From Diphasiastrum complanatum (Eukaryota > Streptophyta > Lycopodiopsida > Lycopodiales > Lycopodiaceae), in contig CM055093.1 in assembly GCA_029204225.1 (NCBI GenBank), positions 24,781,912-24,845,911 on the forward strand: a DNA stretch of 64,000 bases, written 5' to 3'. Position numbers and translations under genes: made by a program. The notes under the pieces were generated by a model. That model did no database searches. It saw nothing but the letters and a program-made list of their open reading frames with translations, and had not been told where the DNA came from. Of this stretch, positions 12,429-22,609 are shown piece after piece. How positions within the stretch are numbered: the stretch's first letter is position 1; the number at the start of each line of letters is the position of its first letter.

Positions 12429-13188
12429 TGTTGGAGGGTTTGCAGATCCCAAGGCAAATCTAACCCTAGTTAATAAGTGAGAGGGATCTGGCACCCTGTG
12501 TGTGTAAGTCCAACCCAATGATCACATAGTTATTTGATTAATTAGAATGATAATAAAAGGACTTTAGGCCTTTTTGTGAGACTTTTAATGTCGCAAGGCC
12601 TACATGTCAAGTTAGTGAATAAAGTTGGGTTTCCCTCCAATTTTGATGGTTCCCACACTTTTTTAAATTTGAATAAAAAGAGAGGCAAGACTGGACCAAT
12701 AGGATTCAGGGGCCAGGGTCCTCCTCTCTACTATAAAAAGGGACCAACTCGAGTTGCTCCTCATGTTCATTTCCTCATTTCAATAAAGCAGATTGGTTCT
12801 CTTTAGAAATGGATTGATGAATGTCCTTGCTTTTCCTCTCTTTTTCTCCATTTCTCATGCTTTCTTTGGATTTTGCTAATTGTTGGATCTGATCATTATT
12901 GGAATTGCTATTTCTTATGCTTTTTGTGAGAGAGAAAGGGAGAGAGAGAGAAAGAGTAGTTTCTATCATTGTTGTGGATTTAGGGTTAATGGAAGTAGAG
13001 TGAATGGATGTAGTGTTAATGCTTAGTGTTAATGGATGTTAGTGTTAGATCCTCCATTCATGTTGAAATCTGAACTATACTATCGCTCTCATGGGAATGA
13101 ACCTCCGCGTGACAACTAACTCCGTCTCTTTGATGCTAGATTGACTAGATCTTGGATTCAGGTTAGGCAAGGAAAGAAACCCACTACA
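12429..13188 (+). repeat. 5' LTR (760 bp) of the gypsy element
   Basis: Starts TGTTGGAGGG and ends CCACTACA. Contains a TATA-like CTACTATAAAAAGG near 12728 and an AATAAA at 12781. It matches the 3' LTR except for a block of about 123 bp (12439-12561) absent from the latter. Confidence 0.92.
12728..12745 (+). promoter_or_regulatory. TATA-like box in gypsy 5' LTR
   Basis: CTACTATAAAAAGG, about 100 bp upstream of a CT-rich tract, is conserved in the 3' LTR near 20730. Likely the promoter of the element's genomic RNA. Confidence 0.5.
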
Positions 13189-13192
13189 ATTT

Positions 13193-13210
13193 TGGCGCCA
13201 TTGCCAGGGA
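13193..13210 (+). other. Primer-binding site, tRNA-Asp type
   Basis: TGGCGCCATTGCCAGGGA starts four bases after the 5' LTR. It closely resembles the tRNA-Asp-complementary site known from Athila-type plant gypsy elements. Confidence 0.8.
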
Positions 13211-13529
13211 GCTACACCAATTTTTCAGTTTGCAGCATGTTTGGCTGATGGTTAGCTTGCATTAGGCATCTTGTCGTGGCATGAATAGTGTTAAAACTGC
13301 ATCGTAGGGATAGTTTGGGGTTGATTTTGCTAGATTTTGAGTGGATTTGCTTGTTTGAAATCTAATCTGATTATTAAACAAGGAAAACTATTCAGATCAC
13401 TAATCTTAAGATCCATTTGGATCTGAGATATCAGAGAAAATAACAAAAATCGGTCAAATCTGTCAAAATTGGTCAAAAAGAGACAAAAAGCATCACCAGA
13501 GCCCAGAACTTTTTACCCTCTTTCAGGAA

Positions 13530-14146
13530 ACCTTCGCCAAGTTGCAGACACCTTTGGTTTTGTTTACAAAACCTTCAGTTTGAAGGGCGAAGATTAATTC
13601 CCAACAGATTTCCAGAAACGTCAAAAAAACCACCAAAAATTATCAAAATCCTAAAAAAAACAGAAAAAGAACCTTCGCCCAATCCACTGTGCTTAGATGT
13701 GATTCAGATCTATCTACTGCCAGGTCGGTGAAGAATAATACCAAAAATAGAAAGGTTTCCAGAGGATCAGTTGTCATATTGTCATATTTTTGTCAAAAAA
13801 GTCACTTTTTTGCAAAATTACCAGTACTACTCTTGATCCTTAGCCAAAACCTTTGCCGAGTTTCCAGAACATTCTATTTATATAGAAATACTATTTTTGA
13901 GTTTGACGAAGATTTATCTTGATCAGATCACAAAAAATCTTGACTTTTGCCCTCGTCAGATCACAAAAACTATATTTTCTTGTGTTAGAAACCTTCGTCC
14001 GGTTGTCCATAGTTTTATCTGTGTCAGATCTTCCATCTCAAAAATCGACGAAGGTTATTTTCCAAAAAAATTGCCAGAAAAGTGTTCAAAGAGTTTTTAT
14101 CCCAAAATAGCACTGTTGAACCTTCGCCGAGCCAACCTTCGTCGGT
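13530..14146 (+). repeat. Cluster of CCTTCGCCGAG-like motifs, 5' side
   Basis: Copies in the gypsy leader include CCTTCGCCAA at 13531, ACCTTCGCCC at 13671, CCTTTGCCGAG at 13850, ACCTTCGTCC at 13991, CCTTCGCCGAG at 14121 and ACCTTCGTCGG at 14136. Inverted copies include GGGCGAAG near 13578 and CGACGAAGGTT at 14046. The leader has no supported coding frame. Confidence 0.75.
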
Positions 14147-14385
14147 CCTATTTTAGTTTCTAATTTTCCAGATCAAGTCTCTGTCAAAATTTGGATCAGA
14201 TCTAATATATTCTGAATTGGACTCTGAGAGAATTATCATTTTTGAGAAGTATGGATTGATCGAATTTTGGGTAGTTTTTCATCATATAGAATCTGATTCT
14301 TGAAAAGTGGAATAGAGCTAGCAGATCTAATCTGAGATAGTTTTTGGAAAAATCTATATCCAATCACATTATCAATTTGATCTAA

Positions 14386-15326
14386 ATGGCTGCCCCTAGA
14401 GCTGCTCCTGGAGGTGCTCCACAGGAGGTCAATCCAATTATTGTTAGAAGAGCACCCTTATTGGATCTACCCAAATATAATGGATTAACAGATCCAGTTC
14501 GTTTTTTTCATATCTATGCTGAATCCTATGAGGTCTATGGTGAGATTTATTCTCAAGATAAACTTAGCTGTTTCCTATGGCCTTAACAGGCACAGCACAA
14601 GATTGGTACTATAACCAAGATGAAACCGAGCATACAGATTGGGAGGTTGTTAAACGAGCCCTTATCACACGGTTCAAACCGCGGAAGCTAATGGAAGACG
14701 CTTTCTTACTTTTAAGTAAAATTAAAATGGAAAAGCGGAAAATAGTTTGAGATTACATTGAAAGGGTGAAACATCTTTAATCTGAATGTAAGCCTGAGAT
14801 GATTAATGAAAATGCCATGATTATGTGGTTTTTGTCAGGTCTACCTAAACGGATCTGACGTGAACTGAAACGCCATAATGAGTACGCACTTTTGCAAAAT
14901 GCGATGGACGATGCAATTCGGGAGGAGGATGAAGATTCAGATGATGAGCCGAATGTCAGTATGTTGCCTTATACAACAGGGCATACTACTACGACATCCA
15001 CTACTATTGCATCAATGAATGCCAATGCTACTGCAGAAATGATACTCAATGAGTTCGAGAAACTTGGGAAGACCCAGCAGAAACAGGTGGAAAAGTTGCA
15101 GTTGCAATTTGATGAGAAGATCAAAGCATTGGAAAATTTCCACGGAGAAGCGAACAAGGAACCTGAGAAGTTTGCAAAGACTTCTCCTACCAGGGATAAT
15201 GTCTGGTGTTCTATTTGTACAGGAAATCACATAGTGAACGAGTGTCCTCAATTGAAAAAACGAATGGAAATCAGTATTTGCCATCTGTGTAATTCACTTG
15301 ACCATGAGACTACCTTTACTTCCTAA
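14386..15326 (+). pseudogene. Gypsy gag pseudogene
   Basis: The ATG at 14386 opens an alanine- and proline-rich start, then LLDLPKYNGLTDPVRFFHIYAE, typical of plant gypsy gag. A frameshift near 14575 moves the frame to continue with MALTGTAQDWYY, the conserved W block. In-frame stops follow: TGA 14748, TAA 14778 and TGA 14856. The last part (14892-15326) is acidic, has a helical K/Q/E-rich stretch, and ends with a CCHC knuckle, CSICTGNHIVNEC. A second incomplete knuckle, CHLCNSLDH, is cut by a shift near 15300. The product would coat the RNA in particles; this copy cannot make it. Confidence 0.88.
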
Positions 15327-15328
15327 AG

Positions 15329-16281
15329 TTGGTTCCAAAAGCAAAAGAAGTCTTAGCACAAAAGTTAGCTCAAGAAGAATCAAAAGACCATCAGGAGCCG
15401 CTCTTTTGTGCTGGATTTGAAGAATCTAACGATGTACTACATGTTGGAGCAGCTTGGAAAAGTGAACAAAAGAATATCACTCTGCCAATACAACATAGAC
15501 AATTTTCTAAAGAAACAGTCGTGATAGACGGAGGTTCAGAAGTTAACGAGGAATGGTGGAAGATATACTTGTCAGGATTGTAGGAGTACAGTTCGTCATT
15601 ACTTTCATCGTGATGGACTTACCAGAAGCACCAAATGTCTACCGAGTTCTCTTAGGATGTCCATGGTTACGAGTTGCGCAAGTAGTTCATAACTGGGGTA
15701 CCGGCAAAACCACTTTTGAAAATCGTGAACGTGCAGTTAAAATTGATCCTACGACTTGGACTGTCAAGCCAGTGGTTCAAAAAGTGGATGACGATTCATC
15801 AACAATGGATCACACTTGTGATCGACCAGAGAAAAAATTGGGAGTTCACTACGATTCTCAAACGGATACTGTCAATTGGAACGAAGCTCTTGCGACAATT
15901 GATTGTACAGCAGGATATATGTGTCAACAAGATATTCAATCAGAGATGAGCGAGATTTCCTTGTTAGATCGAACTTTGGATATGCCAATCACGTTTCCAC
16001 TAAATGTGCTGAATGTAGCCTGGATATCAACGGAACCTATACCAGATCCAATTGAGGACGATCTCATACCAATGAGCGATGCCTTAACTTATGATGGCAA
16101 TGCAGAACTTACGGATAAACAGATTCTACATCATATGGATCCGACCAGATTTGGAGTGCGTAATGTTCCTGATGAACCAACAATCAAATCGCCCAAAGCA
16201 GTTATATTGAGGAGAGACAGGATGACATGTTCGATGACGAAGAAACAAGCAAAGCAACATTATAATACGGTCCTGAAATGA
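15329..16281 (+). pseudogene. Gypsy aspartic protease region, internally deleted
   Basis: The first frame (15329-15583) carries VVIDGGSEVN, matching the active-site block of Tat/Athila proteases (IDGGS). It then jumps to another frame at 15553 with VGVQFVITFIVMDLPEAPN and RVLLGCPWLRVAQVVHNW, the C-terminal protease signature. Compared with relatives, roughly 40 or more residues between the blocks appear missing. A 160-residue acidic linker then runs to a TGA at 16279. The enzyme would cleave the polyprotein; here it cannot. Confidence 0.82.
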
Positions 16282-16731
16282 GAAAATCCCCCTCAAAAGT
16301 TTGATTTAAAGGAAGTGTCACCTCTATTGGATAAAGACAAAGGAAAAGTCAAGAATGATTCTTCAAGTCAGATCTCCAGCAAGACATCATCGTCTAGGAA
16401 GTCTTCACCTGAGAAGAAAGATTTATCATCCCGGAAGTCATCACCTCCACGATCAATTCATGCTAAGAAGACTAAACGAAGATCCAAGACAAGTCCTTTC
16501 GAAAAAGAACAAGAAAATGTAGTTCAGCTTGATATGCCAGAGCATTTTAAACGTTATACACTGGATGATGTGGTTATCATGTTACCTAAAGCACATCGTG
16601 AACTTGAAGAACACATGCTGGAATCTAAAGAAGTTTACGATGGCCCAGCTAGGATGCAGCCAATGAATCTTGCAGAACCAGGAGAACCAGAAAAGATTGT
16701 ACAAGTGGGATCACAACTTACTCCTGAATAG
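16282..16731 (+). pseudogene. Gypsy linker between protease and RT
   Basis: Same phase as the upstream frame after the TGA at 16279. It encodes a serine/lysine-rich low-complexity segment (repeated SSRKSSP words), then a conserved-looking block ending EPGEPEKIVQVGSQLTPE before a TAG at 16729. Plant gypsy RTs usually begin shortly after such a block. No enzymatic motif is present. Confidence 0.7.
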
Positions 16732-16746
16732 TATCAAGCACTCTGT

Positions 16747-17446
16747 TTGCTACTTATTAAGTATCAAGATTGTTTTGCATGGACTTATCAAGATTTGAAG
16801 GGTATTCCGACATCAGTCATTGAACATACCATACCTTTAGTACCTGATGCAGTACCAAAGGTTACAAAGTTCTATCGTTGTAATCCTAATGTGGCAGATC
16901 TGATAAAGAAAGAACTTCAGAGATTGCTTGACGTCGATTTCATTTATGAGATCAAGCATACCGAATGGATTTCACCGATTGTCATTGTTCCTAATAAAAA
17001 ATGGGAAATTGCAAATCTGTGTGAATCTCAAAGCATTGAATAAAGTGACACTGAATGATCACTTTCCGTTACCTTTTACTGAAAGCATTTTGGATCGCCT
17101 TGCTGGAGCGGAAGCTTATAGTTTCTTGGATGGATTTAGTGGTTACAACCAGGTTAAGATTGCACCTGCCGATCGCCACAAAACTGCTTTTGCAACAGAA
17201 TGGAGCACCTGTGCTTACAAAGTAATGTCGTTCGGACTTTGTAATGCACCAAGTTCATTCCAAAGAGTAATGCAATTTGCCTTTAAAGATTATCTGCAAA
17301 AAAAATTTGAAATTTACTTGGACGACTTGGGAGTTTATAGTACAGATACAGACCACCTGGATCGATTGGAGGAAGTCTTTGAAAGATGCCGCAAATATCA
17401 GATTTCTCTAAATCCAGAAAAATGCCAGACATGGGTTTTCCACTGA
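16747..17446 (+). pseudogene. Gypsy reverse transcriptase pseudogene
   Basis: Begins LLIKYQDCFAWTYQDLKGI, the usual RT lead-in. It continues with HTIPLVPDA, a degraded QKRR-like block and KHTEWISPIVIVPNKK. A one-base shift in an A run near 16990 moves the frame to ICVNLKALNKVT. It then has DHFPLPF, SFLDGFSGYNQVKI with the first catalytic Asp, TAFATEWSTCAYKVMSFGLCNAPSSFQR, and IYLDDLGVYS with the catalytic YLDD. The end SLNPEKC precedes a TGA at 17444. All catalytic aspartates are present, so death came from the shift and stops. Confidence 0.93.
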
Positions 17447-18140
17447 GTGGTGCTTGGACATGTGATGTCAAGACATGGTATTGCCACCGATTACTCTAAG
17501 ATCAAAGTTATTGTGGAATTGCCACCGCCAGGAACAATTCGAGGAGTTTATATGTTTATGGGTCATGAGAATTACTATCAAATTTTTATTATCTTCTTTG
17601 CGGATTTAGCATGACCTATATACAAATTAACTATTGTTCCTATTTGGACAGTAGAGGCATTAGAAGCCTTTGAAAAGTTAAAAAAAACATTATCTTCAAC
17701 ACCAATATTGCATTCTCTAGATTGGACATTAGAGTTTCATGTTCATACGGATGTCTCAAAATACACCATTGGATCAATTTTGACTCAGCCAGGTGACTAT
17801 AAGAAGGATTATCCTATATGATTTGCAAGCAGACAGCTTACAGATCCAGAGAAGAATTATTCAACAACAGAACGCGAAGCGCTAGCCATGATTTTTTCTG
17901 TTTGGAAATTTCGTCACTATCTCATGGAAATGCACTTTGCATTTTATACGGATCATCAGCCGTTACTTTACTTGGTAAATAAGACGTGTAATACTGGACG
18001 TATTGCAAGATGGTTAATATTATTGACTGAATTTGACTTTCGAATTGTGGTCAAAAAGGGGAAGCAACATTATCTAGCCGATCACATTTCACAAATTGAA
18101 TCTGCACCAATTAATACTGAAGTGGATGATAAACTGCCAG
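17447..18140 (+). pseudogene. Gypsy RNase H pseudogene
   Basis: Same phase as RT after the TGA at 17444. LGHVMSRHGIATD is the RT connection. Stops at 17612 and 17819 (both TGA) interrupt. RNase H blocks are visible: LEFHVHTDVSKYTIGSIL, FASRQLTDPEKNYSTTEREALAMIF, FAFYTDHQPLLYL and the final KGKQHYLADHIS. It would remove RNA from RNA/DNA hybrids in reverse transcription. Confidence 0.9.
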
Positions 18141-19411
18141 ATGCTACGTTGTTCTATGTTGAAGCAGTACCTGAGTGGGCGGCAGATATTGTTGAGTACC
18201 TGATACTAGGACAACCGAATGACTCTTTGACAAAAGTACAGAAAAGACAATTGATTCATAAGGCTCAACCTTATCAATTAATTGCAGGACAATTGTATCA
18301 TCGTGGATCAGATAATATTTTACGAAGATGTGTTTTACTGCATGAAGTACCAGATCTAATCATGTTTTCACATGATGGCATGGGTGGAGGACACTTCTCT
18401 ACAGATATTACTGTTTGCAAACTTTTGCAATCCGGTTGTTGGTGGCCTACGCTTCATAAGGACACAGAAAATTTTATTCAGACATGTGATGTCTGTCAGC
18501 GAGCACGACGGCCTACTCGACAGAATTATGAACCCTTACATCCAGTTTTATCGCAAGCACCGTTTGAAAAATGGGGACAAGATTATGTTGGTCCTATTCA
18601 TCTCGCTGCTCAAGGATCTCAGGCTCGCTACATTATCGTCGCAACTGATTATATGACCAAGTGGGTTGAAGCCAAAGCTATCAAAGTAGTTGAGGCAAAA
18701 TCTACAACTAAGTTTGTATATGAAAATATTATAGTCAGATTTGGATGTCCGATCGAAATTGTCAATGATCAGGGTACACACTTTGTTAATCAAACAATAA
18801 AATGTACTGGAAGATTTTTTTGTTATACACAGATTTAGTACTCCCTATTATCCCAGAGGGAATGGCCAAGCTAAATCTTCCAATAAGATTCTCTGCACCA
18901 TTATGACAAAGACAGTTGAAGTGAGTCGGTCTGATTGGGAACATAAACTATATGCAGCATTATGGGCATTCAGAACCGCTTACAAAAATAGTACAAATCA
19001 AACACCTTTTCAACTGGTTTATGGTCAAGATGTTGTTATGCCAATTGAATTTTTAATCCCACCTTTACGCATAGCAGCAACGGAACGATTAAATGATGAT
19101 CAATCTTTACAACTTCGCCACGATGCGTTGCACAAATTATGTGAAATCCAATTGATGGCAGTTCATGCCTTAGCAGTAGAGAAAGCCCGCCGTAAGGCAT
19201 GGCACGATCGGTGATTACATAAGAAAGATCTGGAAGCAGGAGATCTTGCATTGATGTACAAAACCAAGCTGATCAAGGGTAAGTTGAAGTTTATTGGGGA
19301 AGGCCCGTATAAAGTGAAGGAAATCTTGAAGTATGGCGCAGTAATTCTTGAGCACTTGGATGGAAAACGATTTGATACTTCGATAAATGGCAGCCAATTA
19401 CGCAAGTTTTG
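18141..19411 (+). pseudogene. Gypsy integrase pseudogene lacking the catalytic Glu
   Basis: The zinc-binding start has H-GMGGGHFSTD then CDVCQRARR (HHCC). The core follows with WGQDYVGPI (first Asp) and IVNDQGTHF (second Asp). A frameshift near 18800 moves to YYPRGNGQAKSSNK. Relatives have Glu after NGQA, but codon 18873-18875 here is AAA (Lys), so the DDE triad is lost. The C-terminal part (18903-19214) has WEHKLYAALWAFRTAYKN, a TGA at 19212, then LMYKTKLIKGKLKFIGEGPYKV, resembling the integrase tail. It ends about 19411. Confidence 0.9.
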
Positions 19412-19677
19412 ACTGCTTGCTCCGCCAGTTCAGCAAGCCTGATCTCGATATATTTTTTCATTTTGTTTGTTTTCAATTTTTTGTTTTCAGTATTTAATTT
19501 GCTGACTTTTTTTGGAAAAAGACAGTTGAAAAAAAAGTTAAAAAAAATTTTAAAAAAAAGAAAAGACTGATGAGCAAAAGTTAGGAAGTCATCAACATAA
19601 GAAAACGGAAGCACAATATTTTTATGGAACTTAGAAAACCACTATTTTGGGTCGATTTGGCCAATACAGTATCGAAA

Positions 19678-20018
19678 ACCTTCGTTGAGCTCTCAGACTG
19701 TACATCCACCTTTGATTTATCTAGATTGAAGTGGGCGAAGGTTTCTAACAAGAGAAAATTCAATTTTGAGTCAGGCGAATGTTCAGTGATATGCCATTTT
19801 GGGAACCTTCGCCGAGCATCATAACGTCATTATGAACCTTCACCGACCTGCTAGATGATCTTAAAATTTCAAAATTAGATTGTCCATAGGTCCAGATTGT
19901 GGAAAAAAATATTTATGACAGTACCTGGGTGAAAGACCCTCCTGGGTGAAGGCTCATCCTTCGCCAGCCCTGGAAAACGTTCGCCTAATAGGCTCAAATC
20001 CCTAGAAACCTTCACCGA
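19678..20018 (+). repeat. Cluster of CCTTCGCCGAG-like motifs, 3' side
   Basis: Copies include ACCTTCGTTGAG at 19678, ACCTTCGCCGAG at 19805, ACCTTCACCGACC at 19836, CCTTCGCCAG at 19958 and ACCTTCACCGA at 20008. Inverted GGGCGAAGGTT is at 19734. They lie in the noncoding stretch between integrase and the 3' ORF and mirror the cluster in the leader. Confidence 0.75.
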
Positions 20019-20262
20019 AATTCTTATAGCCTATTTTTACAATACTGTACATGCCTACAAATTTTTGTTCAGAACTGATCAGCCCAACTACTATTCAGTG
20101 TAATGGACCCACCAAATTCACCTATAAGTTGCCTGAATTCAATTCATTCCTCACTTGTGCTAGCGAAGCTCTTGCGAATTTTTCTTGCGATCAAAGCCTT
20201 CGAAATTTCTTGCATTGCCTTCTGTTACATTCTCACGTGGTTATAATTCCTTTCTGATCATC

Positions 20263-20568
20263 ATGTCTTCTACCGATACTTCCCAGTCTCCGCGCTATAC
20301 TATCCATCGTGATGTCCCATCTGCAACGGACATCATGATTCTTCCTAGCACAAGCATGGTCACTCAGTGGATGACCCTTGCGGAGCCTCTACTTACTGCA
20401 ATGGGTATTCATGAGAGAGCCTTTTCGGGATGCATCAATATGGATTTCATCACTTTTGCCTTCAGTACGTGGAAGGAAGAGAAATCCAAGTTTTACATCA
20501 CCTTCCAAGGAGCCACACACGTGGGACCGCCACCAGTTTTGGTGGGGGATACTGTTGGAGGGCTTTAG
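20263..20568 (+). CDS. Unknown 3' ORF of the gypsy element, related to exon 1 of a nearby gene
   Basis: About 100 codons from ATG 20263, running through the polypurine tract into the LTR and ending at TAG 20566. The sequence MSSTDTSQSP opens it, and a W-containing helix (VTQWMTLAEPLL) leads to AMGIHERAF, INMDFITFAFSTW and KSKFYITFQG. These blocks match, in order, the minus-strand exon at 29166-29435. It lies downstream of integrase, where some plant gypsy elements carry an extra or env-like ORF. No signal peptide or membrane segment is seen. It has no internal stop, unlike every other gene of this element. The last dozen codons read noncoding element sequence, so the natural C-terminus may be lost. 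Confidence 0.5.
   Translation: MSSTDTSQSPRYTIHRDVPSATDIMILPSTSMVTQWMTLAEPLLTAMGIHERAFSGCINMDFITFAFSTWKEEKSKFYITFQGATHVGPPPVLVGDTVGGL
20541..20552 (+). other. Polypurine tract
   Basis: GGTGGGGGATAC directly precedes the 3' LTR start. Confidence 0.75.
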
Positions 20569-21187
20569 GCCTTTTTGCGGGACTTTTAATGTCGCAGGGC
20601 CTAAATGTCAAGTTAGTGAATAAAGTTGGGTTTTCCTCCAATTTTGATGGTTCCCACACTTTTTTAAATTTGAATAAAAAGAGAGGCAAGACTGGACCAA
20701 TAGGATTCAGAGGCCAGGGTCCTGCTCTTTACTATAAAAAGAGACCAACTCGAGTTGCTCCTCATGTTCATTTCCTCATTTAAATAAAGCAGATTGGTTC
20801 TCTTTAGAAATGGATTGATGAATGTCCTTGCTTTTCCTCTCTTTTCTTCCATTTCTCATGCTTTCTTTGGATTTTGCTAATTGTTGGATCTGATCATTAT
20901 TGGGATTGCTATTTCTTATGCTTTTGTGAGAGAGAAAGGGAGAGAGAGAAAGAGTAAGTTTTTATCATTGTTGTGGATTTAGGGTTAATGGAAGTAGGGT
21001 TAATGGATGTAGTGTTAATACTTAGTGTTAATGGATGTTAGTGTTAGATCCTCCATTCACATTGAAATTTGAACTATACTATCGCTCTCATGGGAACGAA
21101 CCTCCGTGTGACAACTAACTCCGTCTCTTTGATGCTAGATTGACTAGATCTTGGATTCAGACTAGGCAAGGAAAGAAACCCACTACA
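20553..21187 (+). repeat. 3' LTR (635 bp) of the gypsy element
   Basis: Starts TGTTGGAGGGCTTTAGG directly after the purine tract and ends CACTACA, followed by the AGCAA duplication. It lacks about 123 bp near its left end relative to the 5' LTR. Confidence 0.92.
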
Positions 21188-22227
21188 AGCAAATTGATTC
21201 ACCAAATGACATAAGAGAAGCAAGCATGAGATGTATACCACTTGAAATGTGCTCCTCTTTCCCTTGAAATGTGAGCCATATGATCTCAACCATGTCTCTT
21301 GATATTCTTCTTGGAATCATTACTTGAGAAGGACTCTCCTCCTCAATCCTTGGCACACTTGAACCTTGAGATGACTCCTCAAGATCGACTTCTTGGTGCT
21401 CCTCCTTGATGGAAATCCGAGACCTCCATGTCTCAAAATGATCACAACAAACATGATCATATAATGTGCATTTCATATGATCATCAACATTACTTATGCT
21501 AGAACCATAAGTCCAAAAATCACCATAGCTTGGCATGATTTTTCTAATATTGAAATCAAAAAGTATTTCCATCTCAATAAGGCTAACTACTTGCTTATGG
21601 ATATAAGTGTCCACTTATTCTCATAAGAAGTTTACATCTTGCCTTTAAAATTGAAAATTTACAATTTTCAACATTATGAATGAACACATCATTCATGATC
21701 TTATTGACACCAAAAGAAAATACATCATGAAGGCATTTCCATTTCCTTGACTTTATACTCAATGTAAGTTTACAAGGAAAACATGCTTTGTTATCTGTTA
21801 AGGCATCACACTCAACTAGTATTGCCTTAATCCACATTTGAGATACAAAAATCTCTTCAAAGCAAAATAGTTCTTCAAAAGATGTCATGAGAACATAAAT
21901 GGAACTATTTTCATTTTGTGATTGCTCCTCCTTAATCTTGCTTGGTTTCTCTTGAATCATAACAATAACTTTGAACTTATCCAAAGTTCCAAACAAAATG
22001 CATTCCAAGGACATGAAATAAATCCAAGTGGCATTAATGAAAGTGACATCTATCTTTGCATCTTGAACCAAACAATGCACTTCCAAATGAAAAACTTCAA
22101 AAGGTTTGAAATGTGTGGTGATGGACTTTTGAAGACAAATCTTGTAAGTCCTTGTGAGACTCCAAGCCTCATGCATCTTTCCACAAAGGAACACCTTTCC
22201 TTGGATTTGTCCTTCTTGCCTTTGCAC
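21188..22227 (-). pseudogene. Unknown coding module, first copy, of the large non-autonomous element
   Basis: Frames 22227-21595 and 21614-21183 give about 340 residues with one shift near 21600. Blocks include FEELFCFEEIFVSQMWIKAILVECD, CKLLMRIS followed by DTYIHKQVVSLIEMEI, and SGIHLMLASLMSFGESIC at the end. Related blocks occur in the same order in the downstream module at 11798-12428, so this is one half of an internal duplication. No known domain is recognised. The real sequence stops at 21188 because the gypsy element is inserted here; the frame resumes at 12428. Confidence 0.55.
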
Positions 22228-22571
22228 TTTGAACTTGAAGCTCCATCCTTCACCTCGGCCCCCTTATTTTGGTTCTCCTTGGATGGATTGGTCTTTATTT
22301 TGTAGCATCTTGAGTCAAAATGATATCTCTTGCCACAAAGGTTGCATTTAGGATCCTTGCTTGCCTCCAATAGGTTGCCACCTATTGATGCCATGATGAG
22401 GAAGTAAAACCTTGTGATATGACTTTTCAAAATGTAATTTGTGACTCTCAAGAAACTAGATTTGAACACATTCAACAATCTAGAATCATCTACACAAGAT
22501 CTAGACCACAAATTTTGAATCGTATCTCTTTTCAACCTAGTCAATTGGAAACTAAGCTTTGCTTTGATCAC
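22050..22571 (-). pseudogene. Gag-type zinc-knuckle region of the large non-autonomous element
   Basis: This frame contains CNLCGKRYHFDSRC, a CCHC zinc knuckle with canonical spacing (C-X2-C-X4-H-X4-C) as in retrotransposon nucleocapsids. A lysine- and serine-rich basic tail follows (KCKGKKDKSKE). The first part of the frame looks like a hydrophobic or basic N-terminus without a clear gag core. After the knuckle the frame overlaps a second frame starting at 22227, implying a shift. The expected role is packaging of element RNA. The region is degraded, and no protease motif follows. Confidence 0.65.
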
Positions 22572-22609
22572 TAAGACAAATGCAGTCTATCAAATCACAA
22601 AAATCAGAT

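Larger units (their letters stand above)
12429..21187 (+). mobile_element. Complete but dead Ty3/gypsy element (Tat/Athila-like)
   Basis: Plus-strand element bounded by perfect AGCAA duplications (12424-12428 and 21188-21192). LTRs are 12429-13188 and 20553-21187; a tRNA-Asp type primer site and a GGTGGGGGATAC purine tract are in place. Gag, protease, RT, RNase H and integrase occur in gypsy order, each broken by stops or shifts. A separate 3' ORF precedes the purine tract. Protease words (LLG-PWLR-AQ-VHNW) and the tRNA-Asp primer fit the plant non-chromovirus Tat/Athila group, which is inference. LTR differences, roughly 5 percent by eye, indicate an old insertion. It splits the unknown frame of the 10829-25287 element. 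Confidence 0.93.

Noticed and set aside
12548-12561. TG at 12548 as the start of the gypsy 5' LTR
   Set aside because: It gave no target duplication. Moving the border to 12429 gives TGTTGGAGGG as in the 3' LTR and perfect AGCAA repeats.
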